Positions 46,124 to 55,055 of a stretch of 64,000 nt of DNA are shown piece by piece. Origin of the DNA: Endozoicomonas sp. G2_2 (GTDB taxonomy: Bacteria; Pseudomonadota; Gammaproteobacteria; Nevskiales; Salinisphaeraceae). The translations under genes and the position numbers were made by a program. The notes below the pieces were generated by a model. That model saw nothing but the letters and a program-made list of their open reading frames with translations, was not told the origin of the DNA and did no database searches. Positions within the stretch are counted from its first letter, which is position 1, and each line of letters begins with the position of its first letter. The DNA lies in assembly GCF_017744135.1 (NCBI RefSeq), contig NZ_JAGHQU010000004.1:1-64000 (forward strand). The letters are read 5' to 3'.

Positions 46124-46455
46124 CAGGCGTCCTGTTCGTCGAGCCGCTTGCGGGCGCGCTTGGCGAAAACCTGCATCTCGCGTACCGCCTGATTGTCGCC
46201 ACGCGCCTCGGCCACCGTTATGCCGTGCTCGAGCACGTCGATACCCGCGATCAGGTCGCCGTTTTCGACCAGCGCCTTGCCATAGAGCTTCCAGGCAGCG
46301 GAATAGTCCGGATCGTGGGCCACGGCCTCGGCCAAATGCTCGGCCGCCCGGGCGTGGTCGCCGTCCTTGAACAGCAGTTCACCCAGCGAAAAACGCAGCA
46401 GTGCGTTGTCTTCGCCCGCTTCGAGCAGCTTCTCGAGTTGGTCTTTCATCGGCAT
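46123..46455 (-). CDS. Small TPR-repeat protein
   Basis: The 110-residue product has two to three tetratricopeptide-like helical hairpins (LLRFSLGELLFKDGDHARAAEHLAEAV, then DYSAAWKLYGKALVENGDLIAGIDVLEHGI), with an Arg- and Lys-rich end. TPRs bind partner proteins; none is indicated. The start may be at 46455 or at the ATG at 46449. It overlaps the ATG of thrB by one base (stop at 46123). Confidence 0.82.
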   Translation of the reverse strand: MPMKDQLEKLLEAGEDNALLRFSLGELLFKDGDHARAAEHLAEAVAHDPDYSAAWKLYGKALVENGDLIAGIDVLEHGITVAEARGDNQAVREMQVFAKRARKRLDEQDA

Positions 46456-46500
46456 GCGTACAGTGTACCGATATCAGCGCCGACGGAAGATGCCGCTTGG

Positions 46501-47970
46501 CTAGCGACGCCAGAACGCCGGGGTCAGAATCACGAGCAGGGTGAAAATCTCGAGGCGGCCGAGCAGCATCGCCATGCACAGCACCCATTTCGCGACCGCC
46601 GGCAGGCCGGCCATGTTCGACGATACCTCGCCGAGGCCCGGGCCCAGATTGTTGATCGAGGCCGCCACCGCCGAGAATGCGGTGAGTTCGTTGAGGCCGG
46701 TGGACAACAGAATCAAAAACATCACGACGAACACCGTGATATAGACCGCGAAGAAGCCCCACACCGCCTGAATCACGCGATCGGGAATGACCTTGCCGCC
46801 CATCTTGATCGGAATCTCGGCGTTCGGGTGCACCAGCCGGCTGATCTCACGGGTGCCCTGCTTGGCCAGCAGGATGAAACGCACCACTTTCATGCCGCCC
46901 GTCGTCGAGCCCGCGCAGCCGCCCACGAAGCTGCCCAGCAGCAGGAACATCGGCAGGAAACTCGGCCAGAGCGAGTAGTCTGTCGTGGTGAAGCCCGTCG
47001 TCGTGCCGATCGAGACCACCTGGAACATGGCCTTGATCAGCGCGTTCGGCAACGACACGTAGGTACCGGCGATCAGCAGCACGAGCGCGCCCAGCGTGGT
47101 CGCGCCGACGACCATCAGCAGGAACGTGCGGGTTTCCGAATCGCGCCAGTAGGTCAGCGGGTTGGCGCTGCGCCAGACGGCGAAATGCATGCCGAAGCTG
47201 ATCGAACCCACGATCATGGCGACGATCGCGGCCATCTCGATGATGGGGTCGTCGTGGTGGCCCAGCGACAGATCGTGGTTGGAGAAACCGCCGGTCGCGA
47301 TCGCGGAAAAGCCGTGGCTGACGGCGTCGAACACGGTCATGCCGGCCAGCCAGAACACGAGCGCGCAGACTGCCGTCAGCGACAGGTACAGATACCACAG
47401 CGCCTTGGCGGTCTCACGGATACGGGGCGTGAGCTTGGAATCCTTGATCGGGCCCGGCGTCTCCGCGCGATAGAGCTGCATGCCGCCGACCCCGAGCATG
47501 GGCAGCACCGCCACGGCCAGCACGATGATGCCCATACCGCCCATCCAGTGCAGCAGCTGGCGCCAGAACAGAACCGAATGGGGCAGGGTGTCGAGCCCCA
47601 CGAGTACGGTCGCCCCGGTCGTGGTCAGCCCGGAAACGGCCTCGAAAACGGCGTCGGTAACGCCGATATCCGGCCGTTCGGCCAGATACAGGGGGACGGC
47701 ACCGAACAGGCTTAGCACCAGCCAGAACAGCACCACGACAAGGAAGCCGTCGCGGATCTTGAGTTCGCGGCGCACATGGCGCACCGGCAGCCAGGCGACC
47801 AGGCCAGTGAACAGGGTGATGATGAAGCCGATGACGAAGGCGTCCGCTTCGCCGTCGCCGTACGCCAGGCCCATGATCATGGGCACCAGCATGCTGGTCG
47901 AGAAGATCATCAGCAGCAGGCCGAGCACCCGCTGCACGACCGCGAAATAGTAGTTCAGCGACAGATCCAT
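46501..47970 (-). CDS. trkH: Trk potassium uptake, membrane subunit TrkH
   Basis: The 489-residue membrane protein has the four-fold M-P-M pattern with TGATVLVGLDTLPHS, ATGGFSNHD and SSMGG-like filters (here GCAGSTTGGMKVVRF), and LNNLGPGLGEV-like segments. It forms the K+ conducting part of the Trk system, gated by TrkA. It lies 15 bases after trkA. K+ uptake is important for osmotic stress, in keeping with a halotolerant host, although that is a guess. Confidence 0.95.
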   Translation of the reverse strand: MDLSLNYYFAVVQRVLGLLLMIFSTSMLVPMIMGLAYGDGEADAFVIGFIITLFTGLVAWLPVRHVRRELKIRDGFLVVVLFWLVLSLFGAVPLYLAERPDIGVTDAVFEAVSGLTTTGATVLVGLDTLPHSVLFWRQLLHWMGGMGIIVLAVAVLPMLGVGGMQLYRAETPGPIKDSKLTPRIRETAKALWYLYLSLTAVCALVFWLAGMTVFDAVSHGFSAIATGGFSNHDLSLGHHDDPIIEMAAIVAMIVGSISFGMHFAVWRSANPLTYWRDSETRTFLLMVVGATTLGALVLLIAGTYVSLPNALIKAMFQVVSIGTTTGFTTTDYSLWPSFLPMFLLLGSFVGGCAGSTTGGMKVVRFILLAKQGTREISRLVHPNAEIPIKMGGKVIPDRVIQAVWGFFAVYITVFVVMFLILLSTGLNELTAFSAVAASINNLGPGLGEVSSNMAGLPAVAKWVLCMAMLLGRLEIFTLLVILTPAFWRR

Positions 47971-47985
47971 GCGCCCGGCGTCGCG

Positions 47986-49365
47986 CTAGACGTAGGACAC
48001 GCCGACCTGGAACAGCTTTTCCACGTCGGCAGTGTGTTTCTTTTCGATGATGAACAGCATCACGTGGTCACCCGACTCGATGATCGTGTCGTGATGGGCG
48101 ATCAGCACCTCTTCGCCACGCGCGATGGCGCCGATGGTGGTGCCCGGGGGCAGCTTGATCTCGTCGATACGCCGGCCGACCACGCGCGAATTGTCGCGTT
48201 CGCCGTGGGCGATCGCCTCGATGGCCTCGGCGGCACCACGGCGCAGGGTGTGCACGCGCACCACGTCGCCACGGCGCACATGCGCCAGCAGCGCCGAGAT
48301 GGTCGACTGCTTGGGCGAGATCGCGATATCGATCTGGGTGCCGGAGGATTCGATCAGATCCACATAGGCCAGCCGATTGATCAGCGACATCGCCTTGCGC
48401 GCGCCCAGGCGCTTGGCCAGCATCGCCGAAAGGATATTCGCCTCGTCATCGTTGGTGATCGCGCAGAACACATCGACCGACTCGATGTTTTCCTCGACGA
48501 GCAGCGACTCGTTGGCGGCATCGCCCTTGAGCACGATCGCCCGGTTGACCTTTTCCGACAGCCAGCTCGCCCGTGCCGGATTGTTTTCGATGATCTTGAC
48601 CTGGCAGTGGTTTTCCAGCGCGAGTGCCAGCCGCAGGCCGATGTTGCCGCCGCCGGCGATCATGATGCGCTTGACCGGCCGGTCGATCTTGCGCAACTCG
48701 CTGATCACCTTCTTGATATTGCGCCGGGCGGCGACGAAGAAGACCTCGTCGTCGGCCTCGATCACGGTATCGCCTTCCGGAATCATCGGCTTGCCGCGCC
48801 GGTAGATGGCCACGACGCGTGTGTCCGCCTGTGGCAGATGCTCGCGCAACGCGCGCAATTCCTTACCGACGAGCGGGCCGCCGTAATAGGCCTTCACGCC
48901 CACCACCTGCACCCGGCCCTGAGCGAAATCGACCACCTGTAGGGCGCCGGGATACTGCACCAGGCGCTTGATGTAGTCCGTGACCAGCTGTTCCGGGCTG
49001 ATGCTCATGTCGATCGGGATCGCGTCTTGGTGGAACAGGCGGTTTTCGAGCAGATATTCGGACGCGCGGATACGCGCGATCTTGGTCGGCGTATGGAACA
49101 GCGTGTACGCGATTTGGCAGGCCACCATGTTCACTTCATCAGTGGCGGTAACCGCGATGATCATGTCGGCGTCGTTCGCGCCCGCGCTGCGCAGGATGTC
49201 GGGATGCGCGGCATAGCCGTGCACGGCGCGGATATCGAGCCGATCCTGTAGCGGCCGCAGCAGGGCTTCGTCGGTGTCGACGACGGTGACGTCGTTGGCC
49301 TCGTGGGCCAGATTCTCCGCCAGCGTGGCGCCGACTTCGCCCGCCCCCAAAATGATGATCTTCAT
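47986..49365 (-). CDS. trkA: Trk system potassium uptake regulatory protein TrkA
   Basis: From ATG at 49365 the 459-residue protein has two RCK units: the first begins [20 protein letters not shown] with a Rossmann GxGxxG, the second has [18 protein letters not shown]. Each unit is followed by an RCK-C-like segment ([14 protein letters not shown] and [19 protein letters not shown]). It binds NAD(H) or ATP and gates TrkH. A longer reading frame upstream is not family-like. Confidence 0.95.
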   Translation of the reverse strand: MKIIILGAGEVGATLAENLAHEANDVTVVDTDEALLRPLQDRLDIRAVHGYAAHPDILRSAGANDADMIIAVTATDEVNMVACQIAYTLFHTPTKIARIRASEYLLENRLFHQDAIPIDMSISPEQLVTDYIKRLVQYPGALQVVDFAQGRVQVVGVKAYYGGPLVGKELRALREHLPQADTRVVAIYRRGKPMIPEGDTVIEADDEVFFVAARRNIKKVISELRKIDRPVKRIMIAGGGNIGLRLALALENHCQVKIIENNPARASWLSEKVNRAIVLKGDAANESLLVEENIESVDVFCAITNDDEANILSAMLAKRLGARKAMSLINRLAYVDLIESSGTQIDIAISPKQSTISALLAHVRRGDVVRVHTLRRGAAEAIEAIAHGERDNSRVVGRRIDEIKLPPGTTIGAIARGEEVLIAHHDTIIESGDHVMLFIIEKKHTADVEKLFQVGVSYV

Positions 49366-49475
49366 GCGCGGCAACAGTAGAACGCGCACCACCGACTTGC
49401 AACAGTGACTTACGGCCTGTGTTTGCGCCACGCAAGCGCGTAGGATGGCGGCATTCCGCCAAAGCGATCGACATC

Positions 49476-49907
49476 GTGAACACCGACGAAAACACAACGT
49501 CCGACGGCCAGGCGCAGCCCGAATGGCTCGAGCGCGTGGCCTGGAACGAGCAGGGGCTCGTGCCTGCCATCACCCAGTCTGTCGACACCCAGCGCGTGCT
49601 CACGCTGGCGTGGATGAATCGCGACGCGCTCGTCGCCACGCTCGACAGCGGGTTTGCAACCTACTGGTCACGTTCGCGTGGCAAGCTCTGGCGCAAGGGC
49701 GAGTCGTCGGGGAACGTGCAGCGCATCGTCGAAGTCTGTCTGGACTGCGATAACGATGCCGTGTTGCTGCGTGTCGAACAGGTCGGCGGCGTGGCCTGTC
49801 ATACCGGACGCGAGTCCTGTTTCTTCCAGGTCTATGAGAACGGCCGCTGGGTGACCCGCGACCCGGTCATCGTGGACCCCAAGGACATGTATGGTCTGCA
49901 TGAGTAA
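49476..49907 (+). CDS. hisI: Phosphoribosyl-AMP cyclohydrolase
   Basis: The 143-residue product, from the chosen GTG at 49476, has the metal-binding motifs [16 protein letters not shown] and [13 protein letters not shown], and [11 protein letters not shown] and [14 protein letters not shown]. It opens the purine ring of PR-AMP in histidine synthesis. The start is moderate: another GTG lies at 49419 and no ATG is in the frame before the domain. Its last eight bases overlap hisE. Confidence 0.93.
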   Translation: MNTDENTTSDGQAQPEWLERVAWNEQGLVPAITQSVDTQRVLTLAWMNRDALVATLDSGFATYWSRSRGKLWRKGESSGNVQRIVEVCLDCDNDAVLLRVEQVGGVACHTGRESCFFQVYENGRWVTRDPVIVDPKDMYGLHE

Positions 49908-50241
49908 TTCCGATATTCTCGGGCGCCTGGACGCCGCGCTTGCAAAGCGCCGGGCAGCCGACCCGGCAAAAAGCTACACCGCGTCGCTGTATGCCGGCGG
50001 CACGGCCGCGATTTCCGGCAAGATCGCGGAAGAGGCGGCCGAGGTCGTTGAAGCCGCCGCCGAGGACGACGACGCGCATCTGATCCACGAAGTGGCCGAT
50101 CTGTGGTTCCACACCATGGTGCTTCTGCAGTCTCGCGGCCTGGACGCGTCTGCGGTGCAGGCCGAGCTGGCACGACGTTTCGGCGTTTCCGGCATCGAGG
50201 AAAAGGCCGCCCGCGGTCACGGGGACACGCCGGCCGAATGA
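49900..50241 (+). CDS. hisE: Phosphoribosyl-ATP pyrophosphatase
   Basis: The 113-residue protein from ATG at 49900 has SYTASLYAGGTAAISGKIAEEAAEVVEAA and LIHEVADLWFHTMVLL, the MazG-like helical metal site of HisE. It removes pyrophosphate from PR-ATP. It is separate from hisI, as in many bacteria, and overlaps it in ATGAGTAA. tatA follows after 29 bases. Confidence 0.94.
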   Translation: MSNSDILGRLDAALAKRRAADPAKSYTASLYAGGTAAISGKIAEEAAEVVEAAAEDDDAHLIHEVADLWFHTMVLLQSRGLDASAVQAELARRFGVSGIEEKAARGHGDTPAE

Positions 50242-50270
50242 GCCGGCCCACTGAGTAGTACGAGGTAATC

Positions 50271-50579
50271 ATGATTGGTGGTATCAGCATTTGGCAGCTC
50301 CTCATTCTTCTGGTCATCGTGGTGCTGATCTTCGGCACCAAGCGGCTGCGCAATCTCGGCGGTGATCTGGGCTCCGCGCTCAAGGATTTCCGCGGGGCGA
50401 TGAAGGACAGCGAGGCCGAGGACGAAAAGGACACGACGACCCAGGATGCACGCAAGCGCCCCGAGGATCCGCAGCTGGTCGACGAACTCGGCAAGACGAA
50501 GCCGAACACCGGGCCGGTCGAGGAAGCCGAGCAGCGCAACGCGAAGAAGAACGAAGTCGAAGAAGAAAAACGCGACTGA
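50271..50579 (+). CDS. tatA: Sec-independent translocase TatA
   Basis: The 102-residue protein has the short N-terminal membrane helix [20 protein letters not shown], the [20 protein letters not shown] hinge and amphipathic helix, and a long charged tail. It forms the pore-like assembly that moves folded proteins across the inner membrane. It lies in the common hisE-tatABC order. Confidence 0.96.
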   Translation: MIGGISIWQLLILLVIVVLIFGTKRLRNLGGDLGSALKDFRGAMKDSEAEDEKDTTTQDARKRPEDPQLVDELGKTKPNTGPVEEAEQRNAKKNEVEEEKRD

Positions 50580-50595
50580 TACGTACTGACCCGCC

Positions 50596-50985
50596 ATGTT
50601 CGATATCGGTTTCTGGGAACTGACCGTCATCGCGGTGATCGGTCTGATCGTGCTCGGTCCCGAGCGCCTGCCCGTGGTCGCGCGCACCCTCGGCACCTGG
50701 GTCGGGCGCGCGAAAGGTTATGTGCGCGGGTTGACCAGCGAACTCGAGCGCGAGGTCAACGTCGACGATATCCGTTCGCAGGTGCGGCGCACGCGCGAGC
50801 AGATCGAGTCCGACACCCGAAGCACGGTGTCCTCGATTCGTGAACCGCTCGCGCCGGAGACGCCCAAGTCCGGCATCAAGGACAAGGCCACGGGCGACGG
50901 CGCGACACAATCGTCCGCCAACCCGGTGGCCGACGCCGCGCGCCCCGAATCTGGCGATACCGACAGCAACGATCGCAGCGCATGA
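50596..50985 (+). CDS. tatB: Sec-independent translocase TatB
   Basis: The 129-residue protein has the TatB start MFDIGFWELTVIAVIGLIVLGPERLP, then an amphipathic helix and a variable polar tail. It helps TatC recognise twin-arginine signals. Its stop overlaps the ATG of tatC by four bases. Confidence 0.96.
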   Translation: MFDIGFWELTVIAVIGLIVLGPERLPVVARTLGTWVGRAKGYVRGLTSELEREVNVDDIRSQVRRTREQIESDTRSTVSSIREPLAPETPKSGIKDKATGDGATQSSANPVADAARPESGDTDSNDRSA

Positions 50986-51758
50986 GTTCGCACGAGTTCG
51001 ACGCCGAGGAACAACCGCTGATCGCCCACCTGCTGGAACTGCGCACGCGGCTGCTGCGCATCGTCATCGGCATTCTGGTGGTCTTTCTGCCGTTGGCCTA
51101 TTTTGCGCGTGATCTGTTCACGTTTCTTTCCGGGCCGCTGCTCACCCACATGCCGGAGGGCAACAGCCTGATCGCGACCGGCGTGGCGGCACCGTTTCTG
51201 GCGCCGTTCAAGCTGTCCATGCTGCTGGCCGTGGCATTGTCGCTGCCGTGGACGCTCTATCAGGTCTGGATGTTCGTTGCCCCGGGGCTCTATGCCCAGG
51301 AACGGCGGCTGGTCACACCGCTGCTGATTTCCAGCACCGGGCTGTTCTATCTCGGCATGGCGTTCGCCTACTACGCCGTGTTTCCGGTGGTGTTCGGCTT
51401 CTTTATCTCGGTCGCGCCCACAGGCGTTGCCGTGATGACCGATATCTCGGCCTATCTGGATTTCGTGCTTGGCATGTTCATGGCGTTCGGCATCGCCTTC
51501 GAACTGCCGGTCGCCATATTCCTTATCGTATGGGCCGGGTTCGTCACGCCCCGTCAGCTGGCCAGCTATCGCGCCTATGTCGTGGTTGGCGCCTTTGCCG
51601 TGGGCATGCTGCTGACGCCGCCGGACGTCATTTCGCAGACGCTGCTCGCGGTGCCGGTCTATCTGCTCTACGAGATCGGGATCTGGATGGCGCGATTGTT
51701 CGTGCCGGGCATGCGCGAAGTCGAGGCGCAACAGGACGAGCAGTCGCGCGACGGCTGA
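50982..51758 (+). CDS. tatC: Sec-independent translocase TatC
   Basis: The 258-residue polytopic protein has LIAHLLELRTRLLRIVIGI, the conserved FLAPFKLSMLLAVALSLPW segment and further helices, ending LFVPGM. It binds the twin-arginine motif of exported folded proteins. Confidence 0.97.
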   Translation: MSSHEFDAEEQPLIAHLLELRTRLLRIVIGILVVFLPLAYFARDLFTFLSGPLLTHMPEGNSLIATGVAAPFLAPFKLSMLLAVALSLPWTLYQVWMFVAPGLYAQERRLVTPLLISSTGLFYLGMAFAYYAVFPVVFGFFISVAPTGVAVMTDISAYLDFVLGMFMAFGIAFELPVAIFLIVWAGFVTPRQLASYRAYVVVGAFAVGMLLTPPDVISQTLLAVPVYLLYEIGIWMARLFVPGMREVEAQQDEQSRDG

Positions 51759-51839
51759 TTCGCCCCAGGCGTTAAGTACCGATTCAGTGCCGCGGGCTAG
51801 GGTAGGCCCACGTTTTCACGTTGTATCGGAACAAACGTC

Positions 51840-52712
51840 ATGATGAAGAAGACAGCGATTGCACTCGGCCTCGCGATGGTCACGAGCGCCGGCTTTGCCG
51901 CCCAGGGCAATACCTCGGCGGGCGTCGGCGTCAACGCCGGCGCGAACGCGGCCGGCAACAAGGCGCAGGTGAATGCCGGCGCGGCCGCGGACACGCAGTT
52001 CAGCGCGCTGGATCGCAACGGCGATGGCGTGCTCAGCCGCGCCGAAGCGTCTGCCAGCGAGACCGTTTCCAAGCTCTACGAGTCGCTCGACACCAGCAAT
52101 ACGATCGAGGATCGCGCCGAGCAGGGTACGCCGCAGGGCATCACGCGCGAGCAGTTCCGGGCCGGCATGCAGGCCCAGAGTTCGGGCTCCGGTAGCATCG
52201 GTCCGGCGGTATCCGGCGGCGAAACCTACACCATCATGCGCGATGGCACCCGCAAGCTGAAAGAAAACGCCGGCGATGCAGTTCGCCGTACACAGTCGCG
52301 TTCCGGTGAAGCGGTCTCGGGCGCCGTCAATGGCGTGACCGGCGCAGTTGGCGGTGCTAGCGCGCAGACCCGTGCCAACGCCAACGCGGGCGCGAACGTG
52401 AACGCCAAGACGCAAAGCGAGGCGACCATCCAGCGTGAGCGCGCCCAGAACAGCGCCCAGCAGATGCAGGATCGCGCTCGCGATGGTGTCGGCCAGGCTC
52501 GTGGCGAAGCGGCAACCCAGCGCGATCAGGCGCGCGACAAGGCAGCCGCCATGCAGGAGCGTGCCCGCGGCAAGGCGGGCGATGCCTACGGCGAGTCGCG
52601 CTCGCGTATCGAGGGCGCGGCCGGGTCGAACGGCACGCTGCGTCAGTCGGGCGACTACGGCGCGGGCGTGAGCGGTGGCGCGGATGCAGACGCCCGCATC
52701 GACGCCAACTGA
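51840..52712 (+). CDS. Secreted EF-hand protein with Ala/Gln/Arg-rich C-terminal region
   Basis: The 290-residue product has a signal peptide (MMKKTAIALGLAMVTSAGFA), then an EF-hand-like loop with DRNGDGVLSRAE near residue 58. The remainder is low-complexity: a glycine-, asparagine- and alanine-rich middle (ANANAGANVNAK), and a repeated RARD/RERA type helical region (QRERAQNSAQQMQDRARDG, then DQARDKAAAMQERARGK). This part resembles LEA-like hydrophilic proteins. It may bind calcium and protect the periplasm, but this is a guess. It is followed by a strong terminator. Confidence 0.75.
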   Translation: MMKKTAIALGLAMVTSAGFAAQGNTSAGVGVNAGANAAGNKAQVNAGAAADTQFSALDRNGDGVLSRAEASASETVSKLYESLDTSNTIEDRAEQGTPQGITREQFRAGMQAQSSGSGSIGPAVSGGETYTIMRDGTRKLKENAGDAVRRTQSRSGEAVSGAVNGVTGAVGGASAQTRANANAGANVNAKTQSEATIQRERAQNSAQQMQDRARDGVGQARGEAATQRDQARDKAAAMQERARGKAGDAYGESRSRIEGAAGSNGTLRQSGDYGAGVSGGADADARIDAN

Positions 52713-52745
52713 TCGATCAAACGATCGGAGCCCCGTTTGGGCCGA

Positions 52746-52778
52746 CCCCTGCACCGCGCAGCGGTGCAGGGGTTTTTT
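52746..52778 (+). terminator. Intrinsic terminator after the EF-hand gene
   Basis: CCCCTGCACCGC pairs with GCGGTGCAGGGG around GCA, followed by TTTTTT; this is a 12-bp stem starting 34 bases after the stop. Confidence 0.92.
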
Positions 52779-52975
52779 GTGCGCGGAAGGGCGGCTTGCG
52801 CGGCGTACATCGAGCCTTGGCGGTGGCCATCGGGCCGCGTGCCGCACGTCCCGAGATCGCGAAGCCACAGGATCGATCTCCAGGCCGGTGTGGCGATGAG
52901 CCGGTCGTGGGCCCGAACGACATGGACACAACCCGTGGTGCGTAAGCGCCGCGCAACGCGCCGCGGTCTGGCTAC

Positions 52976-53003
52976 GCAATTTGCATGCGGCAATTTGCAT
53001 GCG
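52976..53003 (+). repeat. Tandem 14-bp repeat
   Basis: GCAATTTGCATGCG occurs twice in direct tandem at 52976-52989 and 52990-53003. Each copy contains the palindromic TGCATGCG-like core (GCATGC), so it might be a protein-binding site. There is no obvious neighbour to regulate on the plus strand. Confidence 0.6.
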
Positions 53004-53106
53004 CGTGCGGGGCATGGGCCCGCACTTGAGGAGCGAGTGATCGTGGCCTGGCGGATACGACGCGATTAGACGCCCGCCCAATGACGCTTTCGCATCTCGC
53101 AGGCAC

Positions 53107-53136
53107 AAAAAAGCCCGGCGCGAGGGCCGGGCTTTT
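53107..53136 (-). terminator. Intrinsic terminator of the coiled-coil gene
   Basis: GCCCGGC at 53113-53119 pairs with GCCGGGC at 53126-53132. On the minus strand the stem is followed by TTTTTT (plus-strand A run at 53107-53112), 23-52 bases past the stop of the minus-strand gene at 53159. Confidence 0.85.
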
Positions 53137-53158
53137 CAAGCGCTTTCAGAGCGACGGC

Positions 53159-53728
53159 TTAGCCGTTGTTGCCCTGCATGGCGCCGGCGGGCATGTTGGC
53201 GCGCAGTTCACCGCGCAGCTTGTCCATGTCCTTGAGCAGCTGGTCGGTCTGCGCATCCTGCTTCTTCATCGCAGCAAGCGTGTCCTGCTGAAGCTCTTCA
53301 CCGGCAGACTTGATCTCCGGCTTCTGCAGGGCCGCGTCGCGGGCCTGGACCATTTGCTGGCGCTCGGCCTGGAAATCCTTCATCACGGCCTTGCGCTCGG
53401 AATCGCTCAGGTCACCCGACTGCAGCTGCTGCGCCATTTCCTGGACGCGCTGCTGGCCTTTTTCCACGTCGTAACCCTGGTCCTCGACCGCGGAGCGAAC
53501 CTGCTCTTCGAAGTCCTGCTGCTGCTGGGCCAGTTCCGGATTCGACTGGATGGTTTCCTTGTGGATCTGCTGGAGCTTCGACGCCTTCTGGCGATACTCC
53601 TGCATCAGCTGCTGGGCTTTCTGCTGATCGGCGGAAGCGCCGTCCTGCGCCGTCGCGATGCCCGGCATGCCGCCGAACGTCAGCGCTGCCAGCGCCAGGG
53701 CCATGATGGTGGTTGCGCGTTTGATCAT
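53159..53728 (-). CDS. Secreted Gln-rich coiled-coil protein of unknown function
   Basis: The 189-residue protein has a signal peptide (MIKRATTIMALALAALTFGG, cleaved near ATAQDG), then helical, Gln- and Lys-rich sequence throughout (QQKAQQLMQEYRQKASKLQQIHK, QQQQDFEEQVRSAV, QRVQEMAQQLQSG). A motif DLSDSERKAVMKDFQAERQQM looks like a helical hairpin. No clear family was recognised. It lies alone, with its own terminator downstream, and may be a periplasmic chaperone-like or stress protein. Confidence 0.7.
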   Translation of the reverse strand: MIKRATTIMALALAALTFGGMPGIATAQDGASADQQKAQQLMQEYRQKASKLQQIHKETIQSNPELAQQQQDFEEQVRSAVEDQGYDVEKGQQRVQEMAQQLQSGDLSDSERKAVMKDFQAERQQMVQARDAALQKPEIKSAGEELQQDTLAAMKKQDAQTDQLLKDMDKLRGELRANMPAGAMQGNNG

Positions 53729-53836
53729 AGGTTTATCCGTTGTGCGAATGTCGTAGGGACTGTCTGAGACCGTGCGTAAGCCTATCAGTGCCGCAGAATG
53801 CGCTCAAAAATTGCGAAAATCCGCAAAAAAGTACGC

Positions 53837-54538
53837 TCAGCGGTCCGAAGCGAGCTTGTCGGCGACACGCGTGGTCTCGGGTAGCCGATAACGGGTCAGC
53901 GCCTTGAGCGTCCAGCCGAGGGCGCTTTCCAGGCCCACACGATGCCCCGGCGAGATGAAGATCGGCTTAACGGCCACGCGCGAGCGCAGCACGGCGCCAA
54001 TCGTGTCGTGACCGTCGCGCAACGGCACCCAGGCGCCGCGCACGTCCGGCACGGCGTCGTGCGTGCCGGTCAGCCGTTTTTTGGCCACACCGATCGTGGG
54101 CAGGCCGGTTACCAGCCCGAGATGCGTGGCCACGCCGAGTCGGCGCGGATGGGCGATGCCGTGGCCGTCGACCAGCAGCAGATCGGGCAGGCGAGTGAGC
54201 TGCTCGAGTGCCGCCATGGCGCCCGGAATCTCGCGAAACGACAGCAAACCCGGAATATAGGGCATGCGCGTCGGCACCCGTGCCAGGGTCGTTTCGATTA
54301 CCGCCAGGCTTTGTGCGTCGAGTACCGCGACGGCCGCACGCGTGGTGCGGCCCTGATCCTCGAAGCCGATATCGACGCCACCCAGTGTATGCACCGCGGG
54401 CAGATCGTCGCGGGTGTTCACGTGGTCGATGAGGGCCTGCTGGATGGCGCGGCAGGCAGGTGCTTGCCGGGGCCAGTCATGGGTGACGACGGGCCGGCCG
54501 TCACGTACGGCCGTCCGGACATGCGCTGCACAATGCAC
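53837..54538 (-). CDS. nfi: Endonuclease V
   Basis: The 233-residue protein has the endonuclease V active-site motifs: LGGVDIGFE with the first Asp, PYIPGLLSFREIPG with the Glu, and LLLVDGHGIAHPRRLGVATHLG with the second Asp. It cuts near deoxyinosine to start repair of deaminated adenine. The start is GTG at 54538, three bases after the mntR stop, so it is probably cotranscribed with mntR. Confidence 0.95.
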   Translation of the reverse strand: MHCAAHVRTAVRDGRPVVTHDWPRQAPACRAIQQALIDHVNTRDDLPAVHTLGGVDIGFEDQGRTTRAAVAVLDAQSLAVIETTLARVPTRMPYIPGLLSFREIPGAMAALEQLTRLPDLLLVDGHGIAHPRRLGVATHLGLVTGLPTIGVAKKRLTGTHDAVPDVRGAWVPLRDGHDTIGAVLRSRVAVKPIFISPGHRVGLESALGWTLKALTRYRLPETTRVADKLASDR

Positions 54539-54541
54539 GCG

Positions 54542-55039
54542 TTAGCTATCGGCGGCTTCGCCGTGGCGTTCCACGAAATCGCGCATGATGTCGATGGTTT
54601 CGGCGCTGACGTGGTGCTCGACACCCTCGGCGTCCTTGCGCGCGGTGGCTTCGGAGACGCCCAGCGCGCGCAGAAAACGCAGTACGACGATATGACGATC
54701 TCGCGATTCGGCAGCGACCTGCTTGCCGTAGTCGGTTAGAAAGATCGAGCGGTAGGGCTCGCTGGTAACGAGCCCGGCGTCGGTCATGCGGCGGATCATC
54801 TTGCCGACCGTGGCCTGGGTCACGCCCATGCGTTGCGCGAGCTCGACCGCGCGGGCTTCGCCCTTGGCATCGATCAGGTCGGCGATGAGTTCGACATAGT
54901 CCTCGACGAGCTCGGTTTCGTGCGCCTTGCGCACATGGCTGTACTGACGCGCGTGGACCTTCGGGTCGAGAAGTTCGCCCGAGGTGTCGCCGCGCAGGAC
55001 GTGGTCGAGATGCTGAACCGGGTCGTTTGCGTTCATCAC
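54542..55039 (-). CDS. mntR: Manganese-responsive transcriptional regulator MntR
   Basis: The 165-residue protein belongs to the DtxR/MntR family: an N-terminal winged helix (VEDYVELIADLI, then RAVELAQRMGVTQATVGKMIRRMTDAGLV), and a dimerisation helix with metal ligands in EGVEHHVSAETIDIMRDF. E. coli-type MntR represses manganese importers. The start may be GTG at 55039 or the ATG at 55036. No mntH is present in the window. Confidence 0.93.
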   Translation of the reverse strand: MMNANDPVQHLDHVLRGDTSGELLDPKVHARQYSHVRKAHETELVEDYVELIADLIDAKGEARAVELAQRMGVTQATVGKMIRRMTDAGLVTSEPYRSIFLTDYGKQVAAESRDRHIVVLRFLRALGVSEATARKDAEGVEHHVSAETIDIMRDFVERHGEAADS

Positions 55040-55055
55040 AACGCGATTATAACGG

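Larger units (their letters stand above)
52713..53158. other. 446-bp gene-free region with two terminators and a tandem repeat
   Basis: No protein-coding signal is convincing here. It holds an intrinsic terminator after the EF-hand gene, a tandem 14-bp repeat at 52976-53003, and a terminator for the minus-strand coiled-coil gene at 53107-53136. The part 52780-53100 is GC-rich with runs of codon-like sequence in several frames but no start with a good ribosome site. Confidence 0.6.
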
